Shown here in pieces: positions 22,366 to 35,724 of a DNA stretch of 64,000 nucleotides. The notes under the pieces are model-generated. The model made no database searches. It was not told where the DNA came from and worked only from the letters and a program-made list of their open reading frames with translations. The stretch comes from Maratus speciosus (Eukaryota; Arthropoda; Arachnida; Araneae; Salticidae). Position 1 is the first letter of the stretch. Every line of letters starts with the position of its first letter. The stretch spans positions 110,106,935 to 110,170,934 of the forward strand of contig OZ010792.1 of NCBI GenBank assembly GCA_963932465.1, read 5' to 3'. The position numbers and the translations under genes were made by a program.

Positions 22366-23198
22366 AACAGAAAAAAAACATTTGGAATTAGAATTAAATA
22401 ATTATGTGCAAAAAGCAGGAACTTATTAAAAATTACGTCATAAAAACTATAATTACACGTGAATTTTAAGAGAGAAAGGAATTTGTAAAATAATAAATTT
22501 ATTAACATGCGTTAGAAGTATTAAATAGGAGAAATTACGTCATATTTACGTCACATTACAGTTATTACATAAAATGAACGCAAAATAATATTGCAAAACG
22601 GTTTGAATTTAAAAATTGCGCTAGACATTTATTTGATATTTTGAGAGGATACTTTTCAACTGGTATTTTCACGTGAATATTTAACAGAGAAAGAATAGCT
22701 TGGTAAAAATTACGTCAGATTAAAAACGATTAATTTAAAATGTCTCATTTAAAAGAACTTTCTTTTCGCTTTGTTAAAAAATACCAGGATACAAAGACTC
22801 TGTTTACTTAATTCCTTTTATATTAGCTTATTTTGATATGTTGTTACACGTGTCTACATCATCAAGTTATTTTTATTTCGACGTTTTATTTGTATTTTTA
22901 TTAATGTTGTACTAATTTATTTGTTCTTTCGTTATTTAAAATAAAAATTATGTCAATTTGTATAATTTGGCGAGTGGTTTGGCAATTTATATAATTTGGC
23001 GAAATGGGTCGACGGGATAATCAAGTAGTAACACAGCGGATTTTGCGTTAAAATTCCCCAATCAAAGAGAAATGAATAGAAATTCGTTTATAGGGAGATC
23101 GCCACTGTTTTTTAAATTATAATTCAATCTTTCGAAATATTTTTAAAGCCGATCAAATTAGCGTGCATTTAGAGTCTGCGGTGTCTGGACGGGGGTTG
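22366..23198. other. AT-rich sequence with repeated TTACGTCA words, upstream of a Helitron-like end
   Basis: Four TTACGTCA words (near 22433, 22536, 22547 and 22709) and two CACGTGAAT words occur in what looks like a two-copy, ~235-bp imperfect duplication. TTACGTCA resembles a CRE/bZIP site, but chance or repeat structure is equally likely. It may be the body of the Helitron-like element ending at 23232. Confidence 0.4.
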
Positions 23199-23232
23199 GC
23201 GAGCGTAGCTCGTAGGGGGCCGAGCCCCCTAG
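23199..23232 (+). mobile_element. Candidate Helitron 3' terminus
   Basis: GGCGAGCGTAGCTCG, then a perfect GC hairpin (AGGGGGC, CGA loop, GCCCCCT), then CTAG followed by T. Helitrons end in CTRR with a short hairpin just upstream and insert before T. No 5' TC end or Rep/helicase sequence could be placed. Confidence 0.55.
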
Positions 23233-24533
23233 TATTTTAAAAAATCTTTATAAAGCTTCAAAATTATTTTTTCTTAAATCTTTTTCTTCCATTTTAAGCT
23301 ACATTACTTTTCTATGAGTTATCATTTAAATGAATTTCTCTTAAGTAATCAATGTTGCCATTCCATATTTCATAGCTTGTGGACATACTAGTATAAGCTG
23401 TAAAATGTTTGCATGAGTATGTATAAAATGTATCTTAAATAATTTTATTTAAAGGAAAAGGATAATGTTGATTAAGAAGTAATCTCATTTTCTATCAAAA
23501 AATGGAGTCTGGTTACGTCGGGCTCGGGCTCGATTTAATTCATTTTTCTTGGTTGGGAGGGCCATCAGGCTGGACCAATATATTTCGTTCGCCTGGGTCT
23601 GAAAATTTCGGCTTGCCCACATTATTTTAAAATATCATTAATATGAAATTTCTCATCTTTGGTGTCTGAATTTTTAGGCGTGAAAAAAAATTTTAACTGT
23701 GCATAAACGCCGTATCGTTTGAAATTTTAACTTAAAACATGTAAACGCCGCGGCATTTCTTCCGAAAATTACGGTATTTAAAAGAGATCAACATTTAACA
23801 TTTATTTTTAATCTGTTAAATTAATCTGCAAACCCTAAAATAATCTGCAGCACCCGCTTCAGTGCTGCACTGTTTCTGCTGCTAGCCATGGCAGGAGAGG
23901 GGAAAAAAAGCATTGTACCCGCAGTTCCAGCATAAGCGCTGTACTTACAATAAGTTTTAAAGTCGTATGCGCCGCGGAGCTTCTTCCAAAAAATACTGTA
24001 CATTGTACATGGCAAATAATTTCTAGCAAACTTTTTTTTTCTGCAGTTGAAAAATAGTCTGCAGACCTTCTCAAGAGTCTGCAACGTGCTCAAGGTCTTG
24101 ATTTTTTTTTTTTTTAAATAAAGAAATTTGTAAAAAAAAAAACATCAAAACTGTCTGCAAATTTTGAAAATTTTCTGCGAACGGCGTTTGCGTGTTCGTC
24201 TATATTATCTGACTCTGTCGGGGGGTAGGCACCGTGTTCCCTGATCACTGATGTAACATATTTTAGTGGTTACACATTGCGACACAGTAGGCAAAAAAAA
24301 ATTAGGAAACAGTAAAATTTTCAAAAAATTTCAGGAATTGCAAAATTTTAGTAAAAATTCTCAAATTTAGAAAATTTTCTAATTTTTTTTCTCCGGATTT
24401 CGGAATTCCGGATAATGGGTCCTGTACTGTTATTATTATATTCCAGTTTTTTCAATATTATATTAATCTATCAACAATATTTAATCATTGGCGACATTTA
24501 TTACTTGGCGGAAAAAGAATTTTCATGCAAGGG

Positions 24534-24565
<32 letters not shown>

Positions 24566-25190
24566 AAGATGGTGGATGCAGGATTATAATACATCTAAGC
24601 CTAATCTTCAAATTTTTCAATTGCATTCCTAAAATTACCACACTTGCAATAATAAAGCGCTTTAGAGTATGCAACAAATGTACGCAATAGGTACTCCCAG
24701 TTGTAAAGTAAAGTGGATTGTTGAATATTTGAAAATTTATGCAAATAAATGCTAACTTTTAAAATATTTTTTACTAATAAAAAAACTTTTCCTGCGCAAG
24801 GCTGTTCTTAGGCATGAAACCCTGTGTGGCTGCACTTGTTGCATACCCTTAAGGATGGTTTTGGTTTTATCATATGAATTCTAAAATTTTATTCTATTCA
24901 TTGATGTGAAATGATGCAATTTTATAATCGGTGATATTGATAAACTTTTGGAATCCTGGGTTCCTGTCCCTAAGATCCCAGGCGCTTCCAAAAACCTGGG
25001 TCCTTATTTAAGAAATGAGGTAGATTCAATGTATTTAATTTAAAATCTGCCTCTTTTGCGATTGTTGACAAAATATTTTATCAAACAATTAAACATTTTT
25101 GGCCCATCAGGTTTTTTTTATGCATTCCTCCCAAATTTTTGTTTAAATGATGTGTTGTACTGCATTCATCCATGACATCACTGATCATTG
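23233..25190. other. Mixed relic sequence including single transposon ends
   Basis: No gene. A hAT-like right end (GTTCGTCTATATTATCTGAC, then TCTG at about 24205-24221) resembles the end of the element at 50688-52088, but its left partner was not found. At 24391-24429 an inverted CAGTACAGGACCCATTATCC end of pogo type stands alone. A poly-A run (24534-24561) and repeated AAAATTT words follow. The open frames at 23821-24093 are unsupported. Confidence 0.45.
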
Positions 25191-25198
25191 GTGTCTAA

Positions 25199-26917
25199 TA
25201 GTGATGCAACGAATAATGGTTTGGCCGAATACCGAATATTCGGCCAAGTTACAGCCGAATAATGAACTTATTTTTGCCTAAAAACAAAATATAGTATGCA
25301 CTATATGCACAATTCTTGTATATTTCACAAATAAAACGTATTGTTTTCTTTTAAAAAATTATTTATATACAAATTTTTAATTTTTTAAAGCATTAATTTA
25401 CTCTGAAAAAATATTCGGCCTAAAAATTGCCTCAATAATATAATTACCCCCCCCCCCCCCCCAAAAAAAAAAAAAAAAAAAAATTCTTAGCAAAAGTTCC
25501 TCGTCAGGTACTGCCTAGTTACATTTTAATAGATATTATGTGTGTTGTTACATTTTAAAATAATGAAAAAATTTTAAAAGTACTAGGAAACATAAGTTTC
25601 AGCTTTCAGATGAAATAAAATAAAAATAAGAAATCTTAATATCTTAAGAAAAACCACTGATAGAAAGGGTCAAAGGAATATCCTCTAAAATGGTGGAAAG
25701 AAATCATTGTAAACTTTATAAAGCTCACAATTAACAAAATTTTTATTTATCTTTATTATTATTTTTTTTTTCTTTGCTGTCAGCAGAAAAGCCTCTATAG
25801 AAAGTGCCCCTCAATGTGAAGAAGTAAAAGAAATTAGTAATTTTCTTTCCCAGCCACTACTAGAAGGGCAACAGTGTTCTTTGGAGTGGTGGGCGAAAAA
25901 TTCGGAAGACTTTCCAAACCTTTCACAATTAGCCAAAAAGTACGTTTCTGCTCCAAGAAGTACCATATATAGTGAGAGATTATTTTCAGAAGCAGGTAAC
26001 ATTTACGAAAAAAAAAAGAAGAAATAGACTATCACCTGAGAATGCTGAATTATTATTATTTCTGCATCCCAATCTACGTTTATTGAAAACATTTTAACTG
26101 TTTTTTAAGGCATTACAATGCTATTCTTGAAAAAAATATCTAAAACGTAAATGCATACTAATTAAAAGAATTTAGTATTTACATTTCTTTCATTATTTAA
26201 TAAGAAATAGTAACAGACTTAAAAAAATCACTTCAATTATATTTAACTTTTAAGGGTATTTTACTTTAAAAAAAACCAAAAAAAAAAAAACCCTTAAGTA
26301 TTGGAACATATACGACTTAAATATCTTATACATATAATACATCTATATCTAATCAATCATATATTTATGTTCTTTATAGGTATAATTCAAAATATTATTG
26401 AAAGAAATATTTTTTTATGTAACAAGGGTCCCATTATGATAAAAAAAAAAAAAAATTGAATTAGCTTGTACAGCTGTATTAAAACAATTTTGAATAGATT
26501 AATTTTAAATTTAACAGATTATGTTAGCTTATTACAGATACTTTTTGTACTTACTGATACAGCATAAAATTTTTTTAACATGATTCCTAAATTAGCCTCT
26601 TATATAAACAAGAGTACCTCTTATATAAACTCTTATACATAGCCTCTTGCATAAACAAGATTATAAAACCCATTCGGAGTATGAAAGTTAATGGAAAAAA
26701 AAAGTGTTAGTTAATTTCAAATAAAATTTTCGTTATATATGATGAATATAAATTGTCAAATTAAAAAGTTATACTGTGTAAATATAAAAACATTTATTAC
26801 AGTATTATTCGGCCAAGGCCGAATAATAGACTTGATATTCGGCCGAAGCCGAATATTCGGCAGTCAGGCCGAATGGGCCGAATATTCGGCTTCGGTCGAA
26901 TATTCGTTGGATCTCTA
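25199..26917 (+). mobile_element. hAT transposon with decayed transposase, GAATATTCGGCC ends
   Basis: A perfect 8-bp duplication GTGTCTAA (25191-25198 and 26918-26925) flanks ends TAGTGATGCAACGAATA and, inverted, TAGAGATCCAACGAATATTC. Palindromic GAATATTCGGCC words cluster at both subtermini (25230-25260 and 26808-26900). The interior carries a C-terminal hAT transposase exon. At 1.7 kb it is shorter than a full hAT, so the N-terminal part is probably deleted. Confidence 0.93.
25787..26097 (+). pseudogene. hAT transposase C-terminal (dimerisation) domain
   Basis: One frame encodes SLEWWAKNSEDFPNLSQLAK, then KKYVSAPRSTIYSERLFSEAG, the signature of the hAT C-terminal dimerisation region. In an A-run near 26009-26018 the frame shifts by one base; the alternative frame then continues with NRLSPENAELLLFLHPNL and a stop at 26097. 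A pyrimidine stretch ending CAGCAG upstream looks like a splice acceptor. This is what remains of the transposase; the catalytic region is missing. Confidence 0.88.
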
Positions 26918-26925
26918 GTGTCTAA

Positions 26926-27405
26926 ACCACTTTACTTTTAAGCAGTGCCTTTAGAGAGTCTTCAGAATTCCTTTTAGAGTTGTCCTTGTCTAAGAATATG
27001 ACTAATGTCTATGTATTTATGATAAGATAAAGTAATCTTATTTAAGATAAAGTAATCTCATAAGTGATAGTACTAGTATTGAAAGTAGAACTTGACTAAT
27101 GCTTTCTCTCCTAAAATACATAGAAAAATATTGATAGCAAATTAGTTCTTGATGTAAAATAATTCATAAAGGTGTATTTATGGATTTTGATGAATTCGGA
27201 TAAAATTGAGATTGTTTAGTATATCTAACACATGAAAAGTTATTTCATTTGATTATTTCAACAATTTCTCTTATTGAAATATTGTTGGTATTATTCTGCT
27301 ATGCTATAGAATTATCTTTTTAGACATTGTTTGCTTTATTTTTTCTTTTAGATTATAAGGACCATAAAAATACATTGTTGTAATTTTAGAAACTATATTT
27401 AACAG
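26926..27405. other. Sequence upstream of the first TFG coding exon
   Basis: AT-rich with no coding support. A splice acceptor (TATTTAACAG, ending at 27405) lies 15 bp before the TFG start codon, so an untranslated first exon and the promoter probably lie further upstream. I could not identify a promoter. Confidence 0.5.
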
Positions 27406-27414
27406 GAAGAATAA

Positions 27415-27672
<258 letters not shown>

Positions 27673-27704
27673 TAACTTCTATAATTTTATAATAAAACAC
27701 TTTT

Positions 27705-29194
27705 CAGAGTTTCCCCTTGGTTTAAAAAAGGGCAGGGTGCAGCCAGTGAGAAAAGGGCACTTTTTTTATTCTAAAGGGCATGTCTTGGATTCTTAAGGGC
27801 ACTTTTTTGATTTTTAAACAGGGTTGGACGGTATTTAACCTAATGGTTTTAACCAGTATTTACCATGGTTTTTACCGTCTTTGGAAAAACATGTTTTTAC
27901 CACCTATGAAGAAACTTATTAGCATGACGTTTTCGTCACTTAAATATGAAAATTTATTTACCAATTTTTCATTTACCCAGGGTTTAAAGTTTTCCGGGCA
28001 TTTAATACTATAATTCCATATAACTATATTCACCTAATTTAGTCTCCGATTAGGTAAGTAAAAGAATACTATGCAAAAATAGTGGTTTTTAAGGAATATA
28101 AATAACCCAGAAAACTTTCATCAGTGTTTTCCTCCTACAAAAATTCAAAATTTTAAAGATATTGTACACATATCATTATTAAACTAAAAATTATTATAAC
28201 TATTGTTATGAGAATGCACATTATAACATTTATTATATTTATCTTAATGGAGACTAATTTACTAATTTTTACTTAAAGCAAAAGGAAAAGAAAAATTCTA
28301 CACTTTTATCACACTTAAAAACCTTAATCATTTTAATAAAAACCAAATGCTTTCAAATATTAATTGTCACATAACGTAGTTTGTACAAATGTTAGTAGGT
28401 ATATTTTACCAATCTATATCTTTGGAGCCGCTTAGCATTCTATAACAAAATAAAAGCTTTACAGTTTACTGTACTAAAGTCTATTTCTTAATTTACTGTG
28501 GATATGTGAAAAGCTCGAAAAAATGTGAAAAGCTCGAAAAAATTGACTCTATGGGAGAAGTACAAGGTATGGTGCAAAGATTCATCATTAAATATATGAA
28601 TTTGGGATTTATTTCTTTGTTATTTAATGCTTTTCACCAAATTTTGGCTTAAGCATCTTTTGTTTTAAAGAAACTCCTTGGAAATGCTAAGAGTACAAGT
28701 GGGATGAAAGCCTGCTTTGTGAAACAGCTAGTAAACATCTGTTTTCCTATTTATAGATGGGGAATAGAAAATATGGTAAAATCTCTACGATTAAAGTGCT
28801 GTATCAGCAGCTTTGGAGAACTAATTCATTTCCCATCTCTATATTATATATATATACAGACTTAGATAAAATGTAAAACTGTCTGCGAACTCGAATAATT
28901 TCTTAAGAGTTTTCTGCAAAAAACGCTGCGCCCTTCCCGAGTCCAGTTTTTACCAGTAAAAAGCCAAACCTGTTTTTAAAGTCACTTTTAATATTTAAAA
29001 CTTAGATATCTCTTTTCAAAACAACATTGAGTCAGATTTTATTATGTAAGCAAATTTTTTAATGCAAAAAAGAAAAAGGCACTTTTTTTTAATAGAGAGG
29101 CAAGAAGGGTGCTAATTCTTTCTATGAGTGGCAAGAGGGGTGTTATTTTGTAAACTTAAGGGCAGGCAGGGTGCAGCGCCTTCCTGAAAGTGCT
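27705..29194. mobile_element. Older hAT-like element with CAGGGTGCAGC ends
   Basis: Left CAGAGTTTCC...GGGCAGGGTGCAGC and inverted right CAGCACTTTCAGGAAGGCGC, then TGCACCCTGCC, are inverted ends. AGGGCACTTTTTT words repeat near both ends. A related short copy sits in intron 4 (58852-59209). No intact target duplication was seen, so it is old. It hosts the element at 27819-28972. Confidence 0.6.
27819..28972. mobile_element. hAT-type element nested in an older hAT
   Basis: Ends CAGGGTTGGACGGTA and, inverted, CAGGTTTGGCTTTTTACTGG, with a perfect 8-bp duplication TTTTTAAA (27811-27818 and 28973-28980). Subterminal words of the type GGTTTTAACCAG and TTTACCAGT recur. No transposase is present. Confidence 0.85.
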
Positions 29195-30652
29195 GAAATT
29201 GTAAACATGAAATCAATTTAATTGAAGTAGTACTGTATGTATCACATTTGGCATATTTTTCCCGTTTACCAGTGTCATTGTTGCCCTTGCCAAGCATAAT
29301 AATTGCCGCCAAATGAAACATTTGAAAAAAATTAACATTGTTAATGCAAAAGTGTTCATTTAAAAACATAACATTTAAAATTAGACTTATGAACTATTTC
29401 TATCAAGAGAAATATAGACAAAAGAATAATTAAGTATTATAAGATAAAATAAAACCCAATTTAAACTGCATGCATAAAATCATAAATATTTACCATTGCA
29501 GTAAACATTTCATTTTTCGAATAAAGACATCACCATGAACTCTTTGAGATAGGCTTGTAAATAATGCCATACAGTGCCCCAATGTCTTTTATTATGGCAT
29601 TTTAAGATGCCCCATAATCCCATAGTAAATTGGGTATGGCATCCAGTGTTAGTCAACAAAATTATATTTTATTTACTGTGAAATGTTCACAGCCAGTCTT
29701 GTAAAAAAGCTTTATGTATAATTTCATAGCCCTGAAACAATTTTATTGCAGTTTTACTCATCATCAGGTAACTGCCATATGGTAAAGTCTGTTTCATCGT
29801 CTCAAAAAAAATGTAAGCTTTGATTGGAAAAATAACACATTTAGATGTTTTTGCATGGTTATGATTAAATAGTAAAAAAAGAATTATCTTTCAAATAGTG
29901 AGTTCCAATGTTTGGTGTGGTTTGTAGTAAAAAAAAAAAAAAACCTTTGCAGTCAGGGTTAAAATAAATGGTGCATGGCATTAACATACATTTATGGTGT
30001 AACGGAAAAGTGATATTTTATGTTATGCGCTCAACATAATATTTTTACAATAATTGAAAAATCACTTATTAATGGAAAAGGGAAAAATATGTTTAAATAT
30101 AATTTTTTTTTTTTACATAGATCAGTATTATAAAGCATAAATGTGTCTGTCAGTCTCAGTAATGTTAAGGTAAAAAATAACACTACAGTTGTGACATGTG
30201 CTTTTATTGCATGTATGCAGAAAATACCATGTTTTTTAAAAAATAAGATCTAATCAGAAAATAAGCATAGCTTTATTTTCAGGATGCTTGTAGGTTATTA
30301 AGCTAGAGGTGAGTTCAGGACTTTTTTTCAGGGCCTGAGCTTGGCAATTTGAAGTCAGAGACTGAATTTTTTTTTTTTTTTTTTTTTTTTTTAATCAAAG
30401 CTTGATACCAAAAGTATACAGTAGAAAATTAATAACATTTTACCATTGCTTCATGATTAATTTTCACAGTTAAAAATCCATGCTTACATACTAGAAATAA
30501 GTTTTAATCCTAAATACTCCCTCATGAGAACATTTTGTGAGTTTCATGTCCTTTAAAATCTGTTTAAAATAGCAAATTGGTTTTTTATACCCAACCACTA
30601 GTAGATGTAGAAATTTGATGGGGAAAAAAGTTCTGTGGCAATTTCACTTAAA

Positions 30653-30775
30653 TATATATATATATATATATATATAGGCCCTATATATATAAATATTGAC
30701 TATATATATATATATATATAGGCCCTATATATATAAATATTGACTATATATATATATATATAGTCAATATTTTGT
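30653..30775. repeat. TA-rich tandem repeat with AGGCCCTATATATATAAATA
   Basis: TA dinucleotides interrupted twice by TAGGCCCTATATATATAAAT followed by ATTGAC, a unit of about 58 bp. It is strongly self-complementary and could form cruciforms. Confidence 0.9.
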
Positions 30776-32023
30776 AATTAGGTGCAATAAACATGTTCCT
30801 TCTGTGTGTGTGTACATAAATTGTGTAATGATAAACAAAACAATGTTGTTTTATATTTAATAAATGAAAGGTACTTATTTGTCATCTTGAGGCTTTTTTT
30901 TCTTTTTTTTTTTAAAGAAAAATAATCTAATATTATTGGAATTTAATTTATGTCTAAATCTAAGAGAAAATAAAAATATTGAAATATATTATTAAATGAT
31001 AGCTTTGACACTAATTTTATCTTCCTGTATAGTTTTATAAAAGTTCTATAACAAAACGTACACATTTTCAAATTGTGTTTTTAATTTTTTTTACCAAATA
31101 TTTTGTTTTAAAAATGATAAAAAAAAAAAAAAAAGAAAAGAAAACTTCAAAAAAGTAAGCCTTGGTTCATCTTTTGGAGCAAAAATTAATCTGACTTATT
31201 TTCTTAGAAACATAAGAGGAAGGTTGGAAGGAGATGATCTGAGATTTTTTCCCCCTTCTTTATCCCATATCCTCATGAGTTTCTGTCTAGCTTTTATTCA
31301 TTTTTTCCCTATATACTGCAGAAGAGCTGTCAAGTTATTTTATCTGTGTCTGAAAACCTTTTATATGAAGCTGTGTAAGATATTTTTATGGAAAAAATTT
31401 ATTTTTGGATTTAAAAAGGAAACGTTGTTTGCATAATATTTTTGGGGAAGAATATTTTGGTCCATCTGTACATAAACGCTTTTAAAAAGTTTGTGAGATG
31501 GGTATGTATTCCAAGGAAAAAAATCAAATGGATAAAGAAGTAATTAGAAAGACGAAAACCCTTTTTTTTTTTTTTTTCTAGAAGGAAAGAGAGAATCTTA
31601 AAATAAACAGCTGAACCAACTAGAATAAGATCTGGTACAAAAAATTGATCTGCCTGCTTCACATAAATTCACAGAATATATTAGAATGTATACCTTGAGA
31701 AAGCTGTTTTCCTTTGTCTTTTTATTCAGTTATGCTATATTGTTGTTGGTTTAAATTTGATTTTCTTAGTTTTGAATCCATATATATATATATGTGTGCG
31801 TGTTTGATTGTTTAACCCTCGGACTATCAAAAAAGCACCATACAAAAATTACAATAATGCATCCAGCTGCAGTTAAAATTCATTAGTTTTTATTCTATAT
31901 TCTTTAATGTTTAGATTTTTACGAATTTAGATCTAAAAATAAGAGTTTTGACTTGCTTTCATTTCATGTCTGTAAAAGACACAATTTTAAATATTAACTC
32001 TTTCAATTTTCTTTATATTGTAA

Positions 32024-32197
<174 letters not shown>

Positions 32198-32315
32198 TAG
32201 ATTTTCAATTCTAATTTGTTGTAAAATACTTAAAATATTTTAAAGTTTTTTTGAAGCATTAGTTTAGATCTTAGCTCATTATGTTTTGTTTCCAGATTAT
32301 TTAATTTGGCAAAAA

Positions 32316-33199
32316 TAGGGTTTAATCTAGAGCTAGCCAAAAGCTAACTGGAAGTGCTTTTTTCCCCCAAAGCATTTAGTCAATTAGCCAAATAACGACA
32401 GCCAAAGAAATATGCTATATCATTCCCATTTTGTTGTTCCACATTTCGTAAACCTGCTGCCATTGCACAAAAACGAAAAAAAAAATCTTATATTGCATCC
32501 ACGCTGCAGCAACACTTGAAAATTTGTCTTGTGCTCTCTATGCAAGCGTCTTCAAACAGTGTGACGTCATTTGCGTCAGACACGACTCCAGCATATGGCA
32601 AAAACGAAAATCACAGATTGTATAAGTATGTTATATGCTGTGCACTAGCTTTGAATCATCAATGTGCCAAACGCATGTCATATAAACTTTTCAGACTTGA
32701 ATTTATGCGGGTTCTGGCTACAACGTGTAAAGAAATGAAACTAGCTTATTGCATTATTATTTTTTTCATAAAAATGGCATTACTGTCATGTTTCCCTATG
32801 TTACTTCTTTGTATGAATTTGTAGCATCACTTTTGTTGTCTACAGCAGACTGTGAAGGGGGATTCAGTCTCATGAATATAACAAAAACTGACTTGAGAAA
32901 CAAACTGACAATCAAGAATTTGAGTAACTTGATGATTAATTTGGAAGGGGAATTTTGAAAAGAATTTCCATTAAAAAAAGCATTTGCTGTGTGGTATACA
33001 GCCAAATCTCGAAGGGTCAATCACAGAATGATGTATTTGTTTGTATATTGCATAACTAAAAATAATACTCATGCATATAGATATTTTGTATAAATAAAGC
33101 TTTTTTTTTCCTCGGCTAAAGCTATTTTTATTTGGCTAGAAGTTATTGGCTACAATTAGCTAAAAAGTTAAAAATCCCTTTTTCCTAGATTAAACCCTG
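32316..33199 (+). mobile_element. hAT-like element with transposase remnant
   Basis: Left TAGGGTTTAATCTAGAGC and inverted right CAGGGTTTAATCTAGG form the ends. TAGCCAAA and TTAGCTAA words flank internally. The flanks GGCAAAAA and AATAAACA match at only 4 of 8 bases, three differences being transitions, consistent with decay. It carries a transposase C-terminus on the + strand. Confidence 0.75.
32478..32958 (+). pseudogene. hAT transposase C-terminal remnant
   Basis: The frame 32749-32958 encodes EFVASLLLSTADCEGGFSLM followed by NITKTDLRNKLTIKNLSNLM, the usual end of ZBED/hAT-type transposases. The upstream frame 32516-32824 overlaps and encodes a more diverged part (CALALNHQCAKRMSYKLF), so at least one frameshift separates them. 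The catalytic domain is absent. The motif near the C-terminus (S-T-A-D-C-E-G-G-F-S) matches the dimerisation core. Confidence 0.8.
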
Positions 33200-34144
33200 A
33201 ATAAACATCATGGCAGTAGACAGGATTTATTTTGAATCATTTAGAAATCTCTTCCTGCTGGTGGGAGTTGGCCATTCAAGAAATATCACAATATTTTGGA
33301 AAATTTCTTTTAGAACAGTAATCAAATGGGAGAAGTAATGCTATGACCATCATGAAGTTAAAACCACAAAAACTGAATGAAATTATGAAATATGTCGTAA
33401 CATTTGGTTAAAATTGAAAAATAGATATATGTAAAATTAATAGAAAAAAAACACCTTCTAGCATTGTTAATCTGAATTTTTAATATAAATTCTTTGAATG
33501 ATATATCACCATGTACCAATACTTATCAGGGGTCTGTCCAGGTTTTTTTTCCAGGGTCTTATTTTTGTGAATGTAATTATTTTTATGAAAAAAAATAATT
33601 TCGCAAAACATTAGTCAACCCATTTATGCCCAGTCTCCAAAAATTGGGGCGCTGGAATTTTTCAGAAATAACCAAATATTATTTGACAGATTTCTTTTTC
33701 AGTCTTTTTTTTTTTTTATGATTATATTATACACCATGCAACGTGATTCTGGAGAAAGGGATTATAAGTGAAAGCAATGAAATATTTAACTCAGTAAAAA
33801 TTATAGTACTAAAATAATTTTCCAAAGCCATAATATTAAAAGCAGAAAATCCCCTTGTTCAAAGTCGCCTTATGGCCAGATCGCAAGTAGAGCACATTTA
33901 CGTTGCTAAAGACAGTTAATTAAAATTTAAGACATCTATGAGAGCTAGCTACATTGATGCAAAAATTATAATCTGAATATCTGTAAAATAAATAAAATGA
34001 AAGTGAAAATATCAATCGCTCACCAATCTGAAGAAAGCACAAAGAGATCGTTCACTTAATATTATTTAAAATTTATTGAATACTGATAAACACACTATAT
34101 TACTCAGATAATTTGGATCCAAAATATCAATATTGAAATTAGAA
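33200..34144. other. TFG: AT-rich intron sequence
   Basis: No gene and no complete element was recognised. CAGGGGTCTGTCCAGG near 33528 resembles a hAT end but has no partner. Confidence 0.45.
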
Positions 34145-34745
34145 ATTCTGCATGAAAAACCCATTTATCTAAATTAAGGAGGGGAGTCTACCCCCTTTCC
34201 CCCCTTTATACTTAACTAATGAACTTCCAAGTTTAATCAGGGAAGCTCCTTCGTATAATAAACCGGTATAGCAAATTTGGAACAAATCGAATAATTCTGC
34301 ATGAAAAACCCATTTATCTAAATTAAGGGGGGGGACCAGCCCCCCTTCTCCCCCTTTATCCTTAACCAATGAACCTCCAAATCTAATCAAGGCAACTTCT
34401 TAACATAATAAACCGGTATACCAAATTTGGAGCAAATCGAATAATTCTGCATGAAAAACCCATTTATCTAAATTAAGGAGAGGGTCTACCCCCCTTTCCC
34501 CCTTTATACATAACTAATGAACTTCCAAGTTTAATCAGGGAAGCTCCTTAACATAATAAACCGGTATACCAAATTTGGAACAAATCGAATAATTCTGCAT
34601 GAAAAACCCATTTATCTAAATTAAGGAGGGGGGGACCAGCCCCCCTTCTCTCCCTTTATCCTTAACCAATGAACCGTCCAAACTAATCAGCGGAACGCCT
34701 TATCAGAATGAACATAAAAAAAATTGAAGCAAATCGTACATTTCA
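34145..34745. repeat. ~149-bp tandem repeat, four copies
   Basis: ATTCTGCATGAAAAACCCAT recurs at 34145, 34294, 34444 and 34592 (periods 149, 150, 148). Each unit includes a C-rich stretch and AATAAACCGGTATACCAAAT. Open frames across it repeat themselves and are not genes. Confidence 0.92.
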
Positions 34746-34771
34746 ATCAAGAGTTATCGTGTTACGTACAT

Positions 34772-35724
34772 CAGACCTGCCAACTGCTACGAAAAAATCG
34801 TAGTTGCTACGATTTGGACCTATAAACTACGATGCTACGAAAATCGATCTTAAACTACGATTTTTTGAAAAAAAAAAACAAAAAAAAAACACATTTTTTG
34901 TTTCTAATTGCGATTTTTATCCCGCGCAGCATATTTTTCAGGAATGATTCTGTTCCAAAATTTCAAAGTATTCATTTCCGAAAGTTTTAAAAAATTTGTC
35001 ATTAATAAAAAAATTCGGACATTAAAAAATGCTCATGGGAAAAAAAAAATCTGGGCTGCAAAACAAACTTCTTAACATAAAACCCTCTTTGTGTATATCA
35101 ACCACAAGTGAATAGTGTTTCTGTAAATATTTATGCAGCAATTCCCTTCCTTAGAAATAGGGATGCCATTTTAAGAATTTCTGGAGGAGGGGTGGGGGAT
35201 CTTTGAGGGGCAAGATATGAAATAGTGTGCAAAATCGAATGATTTGTACTATTTATTATTAAACATTTCAATTTACGAATTGTTATTAAACATTTCAATT
35301 TTGTGTGGTAAAAAACACAAAATTCGACAAAAGTTCATGGTAAAAAGTGCAGATTTCAACAAAGAATCGTGCTAGAAAAATGTGAATTACGATTGTGGGG
35401 AAAAAATAGTGAATATCCTGAAATGGTCGCGGGAAAAAAAATTCGACAATTTCGTCAAAATTTACTGCACTGGGCTAAAAAATTGGGAACAGGCTTCTTT
35501 TACAAATGTAAAAAAAAATGCTGCAAAACGAGAAGAAACTTTAAATATCGTATAAAAATTTTCAGAGGACAAAATTTATTATATTGAGCTGAAAGACTGA
35601 AACCTTATTCCTTTTAAGAATGTCAAAAGATTGCTCCGAAACACGAAAAACCAACCAACCAACCTCCAGATTAATTTCAATATTCTGTGCTACGATTTCT
35701 CATTTTCAAAAGTTGGCAGGTCTG
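34772..35724. mobile_element. hAT6-like element with satellite and conserved module
   Basis: Ends CAGACCTGCCAACTGCTACG and, inverted, CAGACCTGCCAACTTTTG, with a 6-bp duplication GTACAT (34766-34771 and 35725-35730). TACGATT words recur near both ends. Inside, 34935-35025 is the conserved module (inverted) and 35310-35480 a short run of the 30-bp satellite. It shares end type, duplication length and cargo with 120-10226. Confidence 0.85.
35310..35480. repeat. Short block of the ~30-bp satellite
   Basis: Four or five diverged units (AATTCGACAAAAGTTCATGG, GATTTCAACAAAGAATCGTG, then ATTTCGTCAAAATT). It lies inside the element at 34772-35724 on the array side of the conserved module, as elsewhere. 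Confidence 0.7.

Noticed and set aside
22430..22720. Cluster of CRE-like enhancer sites
   Set aside because: Not called as a feature: words lie in an imperfect duplication and no nearby gene or promoter supports function.
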